Assembly (NCBI RefSeq): GCF_016908525.1
Contig: NZ_JAFBEB010000005.1
Location: 1-64,000, forward strand
Reading direction: 5' to 3'
Length of the DNA: 64,000 bases
Source: Brevibacillus fulvus
GTDB lineage: Bacteria > Bacillota > Bacilli > Brevibacillales > Brevibacillaceae
Under the pieces are notes generated by a model. That model was not told the DNA's origin. It saw only the letters and a list, made by a program, of their open reading frames with translations, and made no database searches. Positions within the stretch are counted from its first letter, which is position 1. The number at the start of each line of letters is the position of its first letter. Both the position numbers and the translations under genes were made by a program. Positions 47,127-56,738 of the stretch are shown in pieces.

Positions 47127-48269
47127 TTATGGCTGAAAGGGAGCCGGACGTTCCGCTCTCAACCCGAAATGATGCAAAATGGCCTGTACGATTCGTTCGG
47201 ACGCTTTCCCGTCCCCGTAAGGATTCGCCGCTTTGGCCATCTCTTCATATGCCGCAGAATCCGTCAACAACTGGTTGGTCATCTCATAGACCTGCTGTTC
47301 ATCCGTTCCCGCCAATTTCAGCGTGCCGGCAGCGACTCCCTCGGGACGTTCGGTCGTGTCGCGCAACACCAGCACCGGCACGCCCAGGGAAGGAGCTTCC
47401 TCCTGAACACCGCCGGAGTCGGTTAAAATCAGATGAGCACGACGGGCAAAATTGTGGAAATCGAGCACATCGAGCGGTTCGATCAATTGAATGCGCTCGT
47501 GGTTGCCCAGCAGTTCCTGCGCTACTTCCTGCACCGCCGGATTTAAATGGACGGGATAAACGACGGCAGTTTCCGGATGTTCATCGACAATTCGCCGGAT
47601 GGCGCGGAAAATACGGCGCATAGGTTCGCCCAAATTTTCGCGACGGTGTGCGGTCATCAGAATCAACTTTTTCCCGGCGGTTTTTTCCAGCACGGGGTGA
47701 ACGTAATCTTCCCGAACCGTTGTTTGCAAGGCATCGATCGCGGTGTTGCCGGTCACATAAATCGCTGATTCCGGTTTGTTTTCCCGCCGCAAGTTGTCTG
47801 CCGATCCGTTCGTCGGCGCAAAGTGAAGGTCGGCCATCACTCCGGTTAATTGCCGATTCATCTCTTCGGGAAACGGAGAGTACTTGTCCCAGGTACGCAG
47901 ACCCGCCTCAACATGGCCTACTGCCACCTGGTTGTAAAATGCCGCCAAACTTGCGACAAAGGTGGTCGTCGTATCCCCGTGGACCAGCACGATGTCCGGT
48001 TTGGCTTCCTTCATCACCTGGTCGAGACTCTCCAGGGCGCGGGTAGTGATTTGCACCAAGGTCTGCCGTTCCTTCATGATATTTAAATCGATGTCCGGCT
48101 CGATGCGAAAGATTTGCATGACTTGATCCAGCATTTGCCGATGTTGGGCGGTCACGCAGACGATTGACTCAATGGTTTGTTCGTGTCGTTTCAACTCATG
48201 GACAAGCGGTGCCATTTTAATCGCTTCCGGCCTTGTCCCAAAAACGGTCATAACTTTGATCTTTTTCAT
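47127..48269 (-). CDS. mnaA: UDP-N-acetylglucosamine 2-epimerase (non-hydrolysing)
   Basis: A 380-aa cytosolic enzyme that interconverts UDP-GlcNAc and UDP-ManNAc; the latter is the donor for TagA. Family motifs are VFGTRPEAIKMAPLV at the N-terminus, HGDTTTTFVASLAAF (about 95-109), GHVEAGLRTWDKYSPFPEE and the late SGGVQEEAPSLGVPVLVLR. AGGTGA precedes the ATG, and it lies 11 nt after upp, with which it shares a transcript. Its product also feeds the ManNAc-containing polymers to which SLH proteins bind. Confidence 0.95.
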   Translation of the reverse strand: MKKIKVMTVFGTRPEAIKMAPLVHELKRHEQTIESIVCVTAQHRQMLDQVMQIFRIEPDIDLNIMKERQTLVQITTRALESLDQVMKEAKPDIVLVHGDTTTTFVASLAAFYNQVAVGHVEAGLRTWDKYSPFPEEMNRQLTGVMADLHFAPTNGSADNLRRENKPESAIYVTGNTAIDALQTTVREDYVHPVLEKTAGKKLILMTAHRRENLGEPMRRIFRAIRRIVDEHPETAVVYPVHLNPAVQEVAQELLGNHERIQLIEPLDVLDFHNFARRAHLILTDSGGVQEEAPSLGVPVLVLRDTTERPEGVAAGTLKLAGTDEQQVYEMTNQLLTDSAAYEEMAKAANPYGDGKASERIVQAILHHFGLRAERPAPFQP

Positions 48270-48280
48270 CTTTTATTCAC

Positions 48281-48910
48281 CTACTTCGTGCCAAACAGAC
48301 GGTCGCCGGCATCGCCCAACCCAGGTACGATATATCCATGATCATTCAGGTACTGATCCACGGCAGCGACATAAATGTCGACATCGGGATGCTCCTCTTG
48401 CACCAGCTTGATTCCTTCCGGTGCGGCAATCAAACACATCAGCTTCAGATTTTTCGCGCCGCGATTTTTTAAAGCGGTGATCGCCGCTGACGCGGAACCG
48501 CCGGTCGCCAGCATCGGATCGATGACAATCAGATCCCGCTCTGTAATGTCGCTTGGCAGTTTCACATAGTATTCCACCGGTTTCAATGTTTCCGGATCAC
48601 GGTAGAGACCTACATGTCCGACTTTTGCAGCCGGAATCAGCTTCAGTATGCCGTCAACCATTCCTAAACCTGCGCGCAGAATTGGAATCAGCCCTACTTT
48701 TTTCCCGGAGATCACGCGTGATTGACAAGTAGCCACCGGCGTTTCGATCGTCGTATCTTCCAGCGGCATATCGCGGGTGATTTCATAAGCCATCAACGTT
48801 GCTACTTCATCAACCAATTCGCGAAACTCTTTTGTCCCTGTATTTTTATCACGAATGAAAGTTACTTTATGCTGAATTAATGGATGGTCCAATACATGAA
48901 CTTGGCTCAT
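48281..48910 (-). CDS. upp: Uracil phosphoribosyltransferase
   Basis: A 209-aa type I phosphoribosyltransferase making UMP from uracil and PRPP in pyrimidine salvage. The PRPP loop [16 protein letters not shown] (about 128-143) and the uracil-binding [16 protein letters not shown] at the C-terminus are diagnostic. The ATG at 48910 follows GGAGG at 7 nt; upstream in-frame ATGs overlap or precede the site. A strong promoter (48948-48976) lies between it and the glyA terminator. The glyA-upp-atp order is that of B. subtilis. Confidence 0.97.
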   Translation of the reverse strand: MSQVHVLDHPLIQHKVTFIRDKNTGTKEFRELVDEVATLMAYEITRDMPLEDTTIETPVATCQSRVISGKKVGLIPILRAGLGMVDGILKLIPAAKVGHVGLYRDPETLKPVEYYVKLPSDITERDLIVIDPMLATGGSASAAITALKNRGAKNLKLMCLIAAPEGIKLVQEEHPDVDIYVAAVDQYLNDHGYIVPGLGDAGDRLFGTK

Positions 48911-48947
48911 TTTCATTCCTCCGTTTCCAATTCTGTACATCCTTATC

Positions 48948-48976
48948 ATAATATAAGAGCAAAAAGGCTACGTCAA
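48948..48976 (-). promoter_or_regulatory. Promoter of upp-mnaA
   Basis: TTGACG (48976-48971), 17 bp, TATTAT (48953-48948) on the minus strand, about 38 bp before the upp ATG. Both hexamers match the sigma-A consensus in 5 of 6 positions. Confidence 0.8.
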
Positions 48977-48996
48977 TTTATCTTTGGACAGGCAAA

Positions 48997-49035
48997 AACC
49001 CGTTCGGTCGCAAACGATTGTTTGCCGAACGGGTT
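48997..49035 (-). terminator. Rho-independent terminator of glyA
   Basis: A long stem AACCCGTTCGG/CCGAACGGGTT extended by CAAAC/GTTTG, with TTTTTG on the minus strand, 24 nt after the glyA stop. Confidence 0.92.
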
Positions 49036-49058
49036 TGGATTGCTGTTGCCAGCACAAG

Positions 49059-50309
49059 TCAGATCACAAGCTCAGGATACATCGGGAACCGGCTGCAGAG
49101 TGTGGCCACCCTTGCTCGCGCCTGTTCATGCACTTCCTGATTTTCCGGATTTTTTAACGTCATGGCAATGATGGAGGCAACCTCTCTCATCGCTTCCTCG
49201 TCAAAACCGCGACTGGTGACTGCCGGTGTCCCCATCCGAATGCCGCTGGTCGTAAACGGACTTTCCGGATCGTATGGAATCGTGTTTTTATTGGTCGTAA
49301 TCGACACTTCATCCAGCAGATGCTCGGCCACTTTTCCGGTTAGACCAAGATTGCGCAGATCAACCAGAATCAAATGGTTATCGGTTCCGCCGGAAACAAG
49401 ATTGAGCCCTTCCGCTTTCAACGCTTCCGCGAACGCGCGGGCATTGTTGATGATCTGTTGGCTGTATTGTTTGAATTCCGGTTTGAGCGCCTCGCCGAAA
49501 GCAACCGCTTTGGCTGCAATTACATGCATTAACGGACCGCCTTGTACGCCGGGGAAGATCGATTTGTCGATCGCCTTGGCAAATTCCTCTTTGCAAAGGA
49601 TCAAGCCGCCGCGCGGACCGCGCAAAGTCTTGTGCGTCGTAGAAGTAACAAAATGCGCGTATGGCACCGGATTCGGGTGCAAGCCGGTAGCTACCAAGCC
49701 GGCGATGTGGGCCATATCCACCATGAAATACGCGCCTACTTCATCGGCAATCTCGCGGAATATGGCAAAATCGATGAAGCGCGGATAAGCACTTGCCCCA
49801 GCGACAATCAACTTCGGTTTATGCTCCAATGCTTTCGCCCGAACGACATCATAGTCGATCGTTTGCGTTTCTTGATCAACCCCGTACTCCACAAAGTTAT
49901 ACAGCGTACCGGAGAAGTTGACCGGGCTGCCGTGAGTCAAGTGACCGCCATGGGAAAGGTTCATCCCCAATACGGTATCACCCGGCTGCAATACGGCAAA
50001 ATATACCGCCATATTGGCTTGCGCTCCGGAATGCGGCTGAACATTGGCGTGCTCGGCGCCAAACAGCTCTTTTACCCGATCGCGGGCGATATTTTCGACA
50101 ATATCCACATATTCGCAGCCGCCATAATAACGGCGACCCGGATAACCCTCCGCATATTTGTTGGTCAAGATCGTCCCCATCGCTTCCATTACTGCGCGGC
50201 TGACAAAGTTTTCCGAAGCGATCAGCTCGATTTTGTTGCGCTGGCGACCCAACTCCAGATTAATCGCTTCTGCAACTTGCGGGTCTTCATTTCGCAAAAA
50301 CTCTAACAT
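49059..50309 (-). CDS. glyA: Serine hydroxymethyltransferase
   Basis: A 416-aa PLP enzyme that converts serine and tetrahydrofolate to glycine and 5,10-methylene-THF, the main source of one-carbon units. The PLP-binding lysine is in [15 protein letters not shown] (about residue 227); [13 protein letters not shown] and [12 protein letters not shown] line the active site. AGGAGGAATTGGG precedes the ATG, 12 nt after ywlG. It is last in the long prfA-glyA run and ends with a strong terminator. Confidence 0.98.
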   Translation of the reverse strand: MLEFLRNEDPQVAEAINLELGRQRNKIELIASENFVSRAVMEAMGTILTNKYAEGYPGRRYYGGCEYVDIVENIARDRVKELFGAEHANVQPHSGAQANMAVYFAVLQPGDTVLGMNLSHGGHLTHGSPVNFSGTLYNFVEYGVDQETQTIDYDVVRAKALEHKPKLIVAGASAYPRFIDFAIFREIADEVGAYFMVDMAHIAGLVATGLHPNPVPYAHFVTSTTHKTLRGPRGGLILCKEEFAKAIDKSIFPGVQGGPLMHVIAAKAVAFGEALKPEFKQYSQQIINNARAFAEALKAEGLNLVSGGTDNHLILVDLRNLGLTGKVAEHLLDEVSITTNKNTIPYDPESPFTTSGIRMGTPAVTSRGFDEEAMREVASIIAMTLKNPENQEVHEQARARVATLCSRFPMYPELVI

Positions 50310-50321
50310 CCCAATTCCTCC

Positions 50322-50900
50322 TCAACTGCAGTTGCCTGCCTGATCAATAGTTGATTCTATTTCATAAACGGCACGCACTCCGCCAATCAGCTTGGGTCTG
50401 GTACGTGCAGCCGTTACATGCGCTTCTCCAATCCATTTTTGCTTCAACCTGAGCGGAACAGCAACATGTCGCAAATGCATTCCGATCAAAGTACCGCCGA
50501 TGTCCAGTCCGGCATGGGCCCGGATATGCTCCACGACCACCGGTGACGTCATCTGCGCATAAGCATGAGCCGCCATGGACCCTCCGGCCTTCGGGACAGG
50601 AACAACCGACACCTGCTCAAGATCGTATTTCTCCATCGTGTCGGCTTCCACCACCAACGCTCGATTCAAATGCTCGCAGCATTGAAAAGCAAGGGCAAAT
50701 CCGAACTTCTCCTGCATAGCGAGAATGCCGCGATAAAGCGCCGCCGCCACCTCCTGGCTGCCGGCTTTGCCAATCTGTTTGCCCAACACCTCGCTTGTGC
50801 TGCAGCCTACTACGAGCAGCTTGCCAGGGGTCAACTCGGCCAGTTCGCATAGTTCCGCAATCGCTTCTTTCACCTGCTGTTCAATCAACTGGAGATCCAT
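50322..50900 (-). CDS. ywlG: UPF0340 family protein YwlG
   Basis: A 192-aa soluble protein of the TIGR01440/UPF0340 family, function unknown. Typical stretches are GKLLVVGCSTSEVLGKQIGK (about 26-45), FQCCEHLNRALVVE (conserved CCEH) and AGLDIGGTLIGMHLRHVAVP. The start follows directly on the rpiB stop (TAAATG) with GGGAG upstream. The rpiB-ywlG-glyA order is conserved in Bacillales. Confidence 0.9.
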   Translation of the reverse strand: MDLQLIEQQVKEAIAELCELAELTPGKLLVVGCSTSEVLGKQIGKAGSQEVAAALYRGILAMQEKFGFALAFQCCEHLNRALVVEADTMEKYDLEQVSVVPVPKAGGSMAAHAYAQMTSPVVVEHIRAHAGLDIGGTLIGMHLRHVAVPLRLKQKWIGEAHVTAARTRPKLIGGVRAVYEIESTIDQAGNCS

Positions 50901-51353
50901 TTAACGCACTCCCAATTTCGCTTCCGCGGCCTTGATCTTTTCAATTCGCCGTTCATGCCGGCCGCCAGAAAATTCAGTCTCCAACCAAATTTTCACGATG
51001 TCAAAGGCAAGACCCGGACCGATCACGCGTTCACCCATTGCCAAAATGTTGGAATCGTTATGTTCGCGGGTGGCCCTTGCGGAAAACGTATCATGCACCA
51101 AAGCGCAGCGAACGCCGGGAACTTTGTTTGCCGCGATGGTCATGCCAATTCCCGTGCCGCAGATTAAAATGCCGCGGTCAAATTCTCCAGCCGCTACCTT
51201 CTCGGCAACCGGCAAAGCATAGTCAGGGTAATCCACCGAGACCTCACATTCACAACCAAAGTCTTCATACGAGATATTCATTTGTTCCAACAATGTTTTG
51301 ATTTCTTCCTTCAGCTTGTATCCGCCATGATCAGCCGCAATGGCTACGCGCAT
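50901..51353 (-). CDS. rpiB: Ribose-5-phosphate isomerase B
   Basis: A 150-aa enzyme of the pentose phosphate pathway (RpiB/LacAB family). Active-site features are the N-terminal IAADHGGYKLK with its Asp-His, the catalytic Cys and phosphate loop in GILICGTGIGMTIAANKV, and HDTFSARATREHNDSNIL. GGGGGATC precedes the ATG. It abuts ywlG and follows ywlE by 150 nt, a gap in which I see no gene or clear hairpin. Confidence 0.96.
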   Translation of the reverse strand: MRVAIAADHGGYKLKEEIKTLLEQMNISYEDFGCECEVSVDYPDYALPVAEKVAAGEFDRGILICGTGIGMTIAANKVPGVRCALVHDTFSARATREHNDSNILAMGERVIGPGLAFDIVKIWLETEFSGGRHERRIEKIKAAEAKLGVR

Positions 51354-51503
51354 CTCGATCCCCCGCTTCCAGACTTATTCCCTTGTATTATACCTCATTT
51401 TCCCAAAAGGAAACAGTGAACATTCAACTTGCTTGATGGCAAAATTATTCGTATTTAAATCAAAAAGAAGATCCCGGAATGTTTACCAGTCTCTTCTCTT
51501 CTC

Positions 51504-51965
51504 TCATGATTCCCGCGTGTGCGCCTGGATCAGTTTTTGATACAGCCGATCCAGCAAATGGTCAATCTCTTCTGCGCATTTCTGGTAATCATACAAGCTG
51601 CCGCCGAACGGATCGGCAATATCCCTGTTCGGATCGGCGTTGGCAAATTCGGTCAGCGTATAGACTTTCCCTGCCGCTTGGGGATAAAAACCGTGAATCG
51701 CATCTTTATGCCCCCTGCTCATCGTCAGGATGAGGTCGGCCCATTGGATCAGTTGCTCATTCAACCGCCGCGATTGGTGATCGTGCAGAATGCCTCTTTC
51801 CGCCAACACCTGCAAAGCATAATCCGATGCCCGTTGTCCATCAAAAGCAGCGACTCCGGCTGAACGAACCTCAAAGTTGCTGCCTGCTGCTTTTGCCCGG
51901 AACAATGCTTCCGCCATCGGACTTCGGCATGTATTGCCCGTGCATACAAAAAGTATTCGCTGCAA
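51504..51965 (-). CDS. ywlE: Low molecular weight protein arginine phosphatase YwlE
   Basis: A 153-aa phosphatase. The P-loop FVCTGNTCRSPMAEAL places the nucleophile at C8. The Thr after the Asn (C-T-G-N-T-C-R) is the residue that gives arginine-phosphate specificity in B. subtilis YwlE, counteracting McsB. The general acid Asp lies in RDIADPFGGSLYDYQ (about 115-129). The TTG start is preceded by CAGGAGGT at good spacing. It is linked to mntP as in B. subtilis. Confidence 0.9.
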   Translation of the reverse strand: MQRILFVCTGNTCRSPMAEALFRAKAAGSNFEVRSAGVAAFDGQRASDYALQVLAERGILHDHQSRRLNEQLIQWADLILTMSRGHKDAIHGFYPQAAGKVYTLTEFANADPNRDIADPFGGSLYDYQKCAEEIDHLLDRLYQKLIQAHTRES

Positions 51966-52011
51966 TGTGTGGACCTCCTGTCTGTCGTCATCAGTTTTTG
52001 CCTTGAAATGG

Positions 52012-52572
52012 TTATAGCATAAATTTCAGCCCAAATGCAAAGAGAATGAGTCCGCCCAATACTTCACTGTACTCGCCCAGCCAGCCGCCAACGGTACGGC
52101 CAAGCAGCAATCCAAACCCTGTCATCAGCCCGCCCATTATGCCAAACATGGCAACCGCCAGCAGTTTGTTTACTTCGATCAGACCAAACGAAAAACCGAC
52201 CGACAACGCATCAAGACTGACGCTGAACGCAAACATAAACAGTCCCAGCCCTTTGGTCTGCATGATACTTTTCTCTTCCACCCGAAAAAATCCATTCCAT
52301 AGCATATGTAAGCCAATGAACATCAGAATGATTCCTCCGACGATCACTGCAATGTCACCGATCATATCTGTCAAATAAATCCCGATTACGATGCCAGCCA
52401 ACGGCATACCAACATGAAACAGTCCGATCGTGACGCTCACTTTGATTATTTCTCGCAGCCGTATTCCGACCATCCCTACACCGATTCCTAAAGAGAAAGC
52501 ATCCATACTGATCGCAAATGCTATCATGAGCAGGGTCAAAAATTGGCCCCAGTGGAATAAGGTAAACTCCAC
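52012..52572 (-). CDS. mntP: Manganese efflux pump MntP (YwlD)
   Basis: A 186-aa membrane protein with six hydrophobic segments arranged as an inverted repeat. The paired acidic motifs are IAFAISMDAFSLGIGVGM and FAFSVSLDALSVGFSFGL, typical of the MntP family, and place one Asp in each half of the membrane. The start is GTG at 52572 after GGAGGAGG; the open frame to 52623 contains only binding-site-like purines. With a 56-nt gap to tsaC there is no room for a Mn riboswitch. Confidence 0.9.
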   Translation of the reverse strand: MEFTLFHWGQFLTLLMIAFAISMDAFSLGIGVGMVGIRLREIIKVSVTIGLFHVGMPLAGIVIGIYLTDMIGDIAVIVGGIILMFIGLHMLWNGFFRVEEKSIMQTKGLGLFMFAFSVSLDALSVGFSFGLIEVNKLLAVAMFGIMGGLMTGFGLLLGRTVGGWLGEYSEVLGGLILFAFGLKFML

Positions 52573-52628
52573 GCTTCCTCCTCCTCTCGTCCCTTCACCA
52601 TATGCGGACAAGAAGGAAAACATGCAGG

Positions 52629-53708
52629 TTAAACGCGGATAACCTGCCCGCCAGCGGCCTTTTCCATGCGGTTCATGATCGTAATGCCGATTCCCGTTTT
52701 AGGAACCGTCATACTGATGATAGATTGAACTTGAAACTCATCAAACATACGCAAACTGGCGTACAAATTTTGCGCTACCGTCTCCAAATGTTGGAGTGAG
52801 CCGCAGCTGATCACAATATCGGCGCAAGGCTCAGCCTCCCAGATCGAGGCAAATTCTTCCGGAACGAGCACGCCTGTCTTTAACCCGTTGCTTTTCGCCT
52901 GTTCAAGCAATTCTTTCATTTTTACAGCAACTTTATCCGCTTCTCCCTCGACCAGCCACATATCGCCACCGGGTGCGTAATGCGTATATTTCATGCCGGG
53001 TGCGCGCGGGGTTTCTCCCGCATCGGCCTGCAGGGCGGGGTCCAGCCTTACTTCCCCAATGACCGCAGCGATTTGCTCCGCGGTTATGCCGCCCGGACGA
53101 AGGATCAACGGCGGTTCGACCGTTACATCCAGCACTGTTGATTCCACACCGATTCCGGCAGTGCCTCCATCAATCAAATAAGGAATCCGCCCGTTTAAAT
53201 CGGTTCGTACATGCTCCGCGGTTGTCGGGCTGGGCTTGCCTGAGCGATTGGCACTTGGCGCTGCTACCGGAACGTTCGCTTGCTTGATCAAGGCAAGCGC
53301 TACCGGATGATCCGGCATGCGAACTCCGACCGTATCCAATCCCGCTGTGACGAGATCAGCGACCTGAGCGGATTTTGGCATAATCAAAGTCAGCGGCCCT
53401 GGCCAAAACGCCTCGATCAAACGGTTCGCGCGTTCTGATACCTCGCGAACCACCTGCTTCAACTGCGTCAAATCGGCAATATGCACAATCAACGGATTAT
53501 CGCTCGGTCTTCCTTTGGCCTGATATATTTTTGCCACTGCTTGATCAGACAGCGCATTCGCTCCCAGACCATAGACGGTTTCCGTCGGGAAAGCAACGAT
53601 CTCTCCCTCGCGCAGCAATTTTGCTCCATCCACAATCTGTGCACAACTTTCCAAACGCTCCACATTTTTATCCACAACAACGACTTTTGTATCAGTTTGT
53701 TCCAACAT
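52629..53708 (-). CDS. tsaC: Threonylcarbamoyl-AMP synthase (TsaC/Sua5, YwlC)
   Basis: A 359-aa Sua5-type enzyme. It condenses threonine, bicarbonate and ATP to the precursor of t6A37 in ANN-decoding tRNAs. The YrdC core (about 28-215) shows GEIVAFPTETVYGLGANAL, KGRPSDNPLIVHI and SANRSGKPSPT; the C-terminal Sua5 domain (about 240-359) follows the linker APGMKYTHYAPGG. The ATG at 53708 has AAAGG 9 nt upstream; an ATG at 53726 is an alternative. Its 5' end and upstream region carry DnaA boxes. In B. subtilis the homologue ywlC also adjoins a DnaA-box cluster, as I recall. Confidence 0.93.
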   Translation of the reverse strand: MLEQTDTKVVVVDKNVERLESCAQIVDGAKLLREGEIVAFPTETVYGLGANALSDQAVAKIYQAKGRPSDNPLIVHIADLTQLKQVVREVSERANRLIEAFWPGPLTLIMPKSAQVADLVTAGLDTVGVRMPDHPVALALIKQANVPVAAPSANRSGKPSPTTAEHVRTDLNGRIPYLIDGGTAGIGVESTVLDVTVEPPLILRPGGITAEQIAAVIGEVRLDPALQADAGETPRAPGMKYTHYAPGGDMWLVEGEADKVAVKMKELLEQAKSNGLKTGVLVPEEFASIWEAEPCADIVISCGSLQHLETVAQNLYASLRMFDEFQVQSIISMTVPKTGIGITIMNRMEKAAGGQVIRV

Positions 53709-54016
53709 GAGTGCAATCCTTTCCATATCATGGTTCCATCAGCCATTCTTTTTCACAGTATAGAGTTGTTCCAAAAAGTTTTCAACAGCCTGTGGGTAAA
53801 TTGTGAATAACTTTAAGAGCTTATCCACCTGCGCTTTGTCACCAAGTCAGATTGACCGTGATCCTTCGCCGAAAAACCGAGTCTCTCCCCTAAAACCAGG
53901 AAGTTACCATGTCCCAGAAGTAAGAACGCACGCTGATCTCCGGTCCTGCCGATGCCACCGCGACAGTCTCCTCCTTTTTATCCACAAAATCCATAGGTTT
54001 ATCCACAGTATCCACA
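53668..54016. promoter_or_regulatory. DnaA-box cluster
   Basis: Seven 9-mers match the DnaA box TTATCCACA within 350 bp. Perfect copies: 53668-53676, 53978-53986 and 53999-54007 (plus strand). One mismatch: 53821-53829, 54008-54016 (plus strand), and 53791-53799, 53802-53810 (minus strand). They cover the start of tsaC, the tsaC-spoIIR gap and the end of spoIIR, where they encode repeated V-D-K. B. subtilis has an oriC-proximal DnaA-box cluster at ywlC (tsaC); conservation here is inferred from memory. Confidence 0.8.
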
Positions 54017-54591
54017 GTTTCCTGATCATTGTCCCCAACGATCGTTCTATCATCAAGCAGCTCGGACTTGTCCGTCGGCTTTTCCGCGCTCGGTTCAATC
54101 GCATCCCCGTTGGCCATATCGATAAAGCAAAGCGGCGGGAACAGGACACACCACCAGTTTTGCCCTTTTGCCTCGCCAATTCTGACCCGCAGTGCCTCGT
54201 AGTTACCCGCCGGATAAACGTAGGAACCGTACAGCTTGGTCGGAAAAGGCACTTGTCCAAAATCGACCACCGCTTTGTAGGCAAATCCTCTCTCGGCGAT
54301 CGTTTCGTCAACCAATTGCTGCAATTCTGGCAATTTTCCGCGCACGTAAACTTCCGCTTGGTCATACGAATGCAAATCGCTCACCCATTGATTCATTCGG
54401 GCAACGATCGCGTCGCGTACTTCCCGCTTTACCCATTGATCCCGAACCGAATCGCTGTTCGCGATAATGCGCAAGCGAATCGACTTTTCCGGAATCGGAC
54501 CATTATCTATCACATTTGCGGCATTCAACTGATTCTCCCAACTCATCCATGCCACAAGAAATGCTGCCAATAGAAAAAAGAACCGCTTCAT
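53890..54591 (-). CDS. spoIIR: Stage II sporulation protein R
   Basis: A 233-aa forespore-secreted signalling protein that triggers SpoIIGA to process pro-sigma-E in the mother cell. An N-terminal signal (KRFFFLLAAFLVAWMSW) is followed by the SpoIIR core: SIRLRIIANSDSVRDQWVKR, then FGQVPFPTKLYGSYVYPAGN, YEALRVRIGEAKGQNWWCVL and FPPLCFID. The tail (about 165-233) is acidic and poorly conserved, and it contains the V-D-K repeats created by DnaA boxes. The ATG at 54591 lies 9 nt after GGAG. Near-origin location of spoIIR matters for its timing in B. subtilis. Confidence 0.95.
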   Translation of the reverse strand: MKRFFFLLAAFLVAWMSWENQLNAANVIDNGPIPEKSIRLRIIANSDSVRDQWVKREVRDAIVARMNQWVSDLHSYDQAEVYVRGKLPELQQLVDETIAERGFAYKAVVDFGQVPFPTKLYGSYVYPAGNYEALRVRIGEAKGQNWWCVLFPPLCFIDMANGDAIEPSAEKPTDKSELLDDRTIVGDNDQETVDTVDKPMDFVDKKEETVAVASAGPEISVRSYFWDMVTSWF

Positions 54592-54684
54592 GTCCACCGT
54601 CTCCCCGTTTTCTGACTTCTCTCTTTACCAGTCAGTATGAACAGAAATTACGGAAAACATACCAGCAGTTCTCTCTTTTTTCTA

Positions 54685-55572
54685 TCAACCTCGCCAACCG
54701 AGCACGACTCGCTCAATGCCGGCCAAATCGGCCACAACACAAACCTGGTCGATCGCGCCGGAAGCACGGAGCAGATCGGCAACCACAGGCGCTTGATAAA
54801 TCCCTACTTCAAACCCTACCAACGCCTTGGGGCGGAGGATTTGCGGGAGTTGTGCACAAAGCTGGCGGTAACAGTCTAATCCATCTTCGCCGCCATCCAA
54901 GGCCAGCCTTGGTTCAAAATCGCGCACTTCCCGATCCAGTTCATCGACGTCCTCGCTAGGAATATAAGGCGGATTGGACACCAAAATGTCCATCTGCTCG
55001 CCGGACTGCAAGATCGGGCTCAATAAATCACCTTGCAAAAAGCGGACCCGCTCATCAACACCGAGTCGTTTGCTGTTGCGTTTGGCGATCGCGATCGCTT
55101 CAGCGGACAGATCGATTGTCGTTACCTGCCAATCGGGACGCTCACATGCCAGCGTCAAGGCAATCGCACCGCTGCCGGTGCCCACATCGGTTACTTGCAG
55201 CGCCTCCCCCGCAGGCCAGAGTTGATCGGCCCGCAGCAAAATTTGCTCGATCAAAATTTCCGTTTCCGGGCGAGGTATCAACACACCCGGGCCAACAGAA
55301 AATGGACGCCCGTAAAATTCCTGTTCCGCCAGCATATACTGAATCGGTTCATGGGCTGCTCTGCGTTTACAGAGAGTCTCCAACCGCTCCAACGCATCCG
55401 CTGCCATCCGTTCGTGCAACGAGGCAAGAAACGTCGTCCGATTCATGTCCAGGCAATGTCGCAGCAACAGCTCCGCTTCAAAACGGGGGTCCTTTGTTCC
55501 GGCCTCGCGTAAAAACGAAGAAGCCCACTGCAGGGCCTCTTGAATGGTATAAAGCTGATTACGCGGTTGCAT
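54685..55572 (-). CDS. prmC: Peptide chain release factor N5-glutamine methyltransferase PrmC
   Basis: A 295-aa SAM-dependent methyltransferase that methylates the Gln of the GGQ motif in RF1/RF2. It has a helical N-terminal domain (1-80), the SAM-binding [20 protein letters not shown] (about 117-136) and the catalytic NPPY ([12 protein letters not shown], about 188). It overlaps the 3' end of its substrate gene prfA by 14 nt, a classic coupling. Confidence 0.95.
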   Translation of the reverse strand: MQPRNQLYTIQEALQWASSFLREAGTKDPRFEAELLLRHCLDMNRTTFLASLHERMAADALERLETLCKRRAAHEPIQYMLAEQEFYGRPFSVGPGVLIPRPETEILIEQILLRADQLWPAGEALQVTDVGTGSGAIALTLACERPDWQVTTIDLSAEAIAIAKRNSKRLGVDERVRFLQGDLLSPILQSGEQMDILVSNPPYIPSEDVDELDREVRDFEPRLALDGGEDGLDCYRQLCAQLPQILRPKALVGFEVGIYQAPVVADLLRASGAIDQVCVVADLAGIERVVLGWRG

Positions 55573-56635
55573 GCTGACTTTTCAAGAGCTCTGTTTGCTC
55601 ATGCATGATCAGATTATCAATGACTTCGTCCAGTTCTCCCGCCAAAATTGATTCCAAACGGTGCAAGGTCAAACCAATCCGGTGGTCTGTCACACGGCTT
55701 TGCGGGAAATTGTAGGTGCGAATCCGTTCGCTGCGGTCCCCGGTTCCGACCAGACTGCGCCGTGCAGCATCTTGCTCCGCCATCGCCTGTTGCTGATAGA
55801 AGTCAAACAAACGCGCGCGCAAAACCCGAAGCGCCTTATCCTTATTGGAGTTTTGCGATTTCTCGTCCTGGCAGGAAACGACGATACCGGTCGGGATATG
55901 CGTTACGCGAACGGCCGATTTGGTCGTGTTTACGCTCTGACCGCCTGCACCGCTGGAACAGAACGTATCCACCCGAATGTCTTTTTCGTTGATTTCCACT
56001 TCCAGATCTTCTGCTTCCGGCAGCACAATCACTGTGGAAGTCGACGTGTGGATCCGGCCGCCGGATTCGGTTGAAGGAATCCGTTGTACACGGTGTGCGC
56101 CGCTTTCAAATTTCAATTTGGAGTAGGCGCCGTGGCCGCTGACAGAAAAAATAATCTCCTTGAAACCGCCGATATCGGTCGGATTTGCCTCCAATACCTC
56201 CACACGGAAACCTTGCCGTTCGGCATAACGGGTATACATCCGGTAGAGATCGGCCGCAAACAAGGCAGCTTCGTCACCGCCGGCAGCCCCGCGAATCTCG
56301 ACAATGACGTTCTTGTCATCGTTTGGATCTTTCGGCAACAACAAGATTTTCAAACGATTCTCCAGTTGTTCCTTGCGTTTGCTCAGCTCGGAAATCTCCA
56401 GCTTGACCATATCGCGCATTTCGTCGTCGAGTTTTTCTTCCAACATCGCCTTGGCGTCGTCCAGCTGCGAGTTGACAGATTTATATTCACGATAAACCGC
56501 AACGGTTTCTTCCAATGACCGCTGCTCTTTGGAAAGGTCCCGTAATTTTTTCGTGTCGCTGATAATATCGGGGTCACAGAGTAAATTGGTTACTTCTTCA
56601 TAACGCTCTTCAACAGCAGATAAGCGTGCAAACAT
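55559..56635 (-). CDS. prfA: Peptide chain release factor 1
   Basis: A 358-aa factor that terminates translation at UAA and UAG. The GGQ catalytic loop is in [17 protein letters not shown] (about 225-241), and the stop-codon recognition PxT tripeptide appears as P-S-T in [15 protein letters not shown]. The start at ATG 56635 follows AGGGGTGA; upstream GTG overlaps that site. It is first of the prfA-glyA run with a promoter directly before it. Confidence 0.97.
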   Translation of the reverse strand: MFARLSAVEERYEEVTNLLCDPDIISDTKKLRDLSKEQRSLEETVAVYREYKSVNSQLDDAKAMLEEKLDDEMRDMVKLEISELSKRKEQLENRLKILLLPKDPNDDKNVIVEIRGAAGGDEAALFAADLYRMYTRYAERQGFRVEVLEANPTDIGGFKEIIFSVSGHGAYSKLKFESGAHRVQRIPSTESGGRIHTSTSTVIVLPEAEDLEVEINEKDIRVDTFCSSGAGGQSVNTTKSAVRVTHIPTGIVVSCQDEKSQNSNKDKALRVLRARLFDFYQQQAMAEQDAARRSLVGTGDRSERIRTYNFPQSRVTDHRIGLTLHRLESILAGELDEVIDNLIMHEQTELLKSQHATA

Positions 56636-56674
56636 TGCTTTCACCCCTTATCCAAAATGCTTTATAACATTATA

Positions 56675-56703
56675 ATTATAGTAAATCGCGGACAAAAAGT
56701 AAA
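56675..56703 (-). promoter_or_regulatory. Promoter of prfA
   Basis: TTTACT (56703-56698), 17 bp, perfect TATAAT (56680-56675) on the minus strand; a second TATAAT follows 6 bp downstream. It is about 40 bp before the prfA ATG. Confidence 0.65.
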
Positions 56704-56712
56704 TATAGAAAA

Positions 56713-56730
56713 GCCCGGCAAATGCCGAGC
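56713..56730 (-). terminator. Terminator of the YhcN-like lipoprotein gene
   Basis: GCTCGGCA/TGCCGGGC stem with one G-U pair and a tight loop, TTTTCT on the minus strand, 8 nt after the stop at 56739. Confidence 0.8.
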
Positions 56731-56738
56731 CCGCACCG

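Noticed and set aside
52573-52628. Possible Mn2+ (yybP-ykoY) riboswitch before mntP
   Set aside because: Only 56 nt separate tsaC and mntP, too short for that riboswitch, and no fold is seen.
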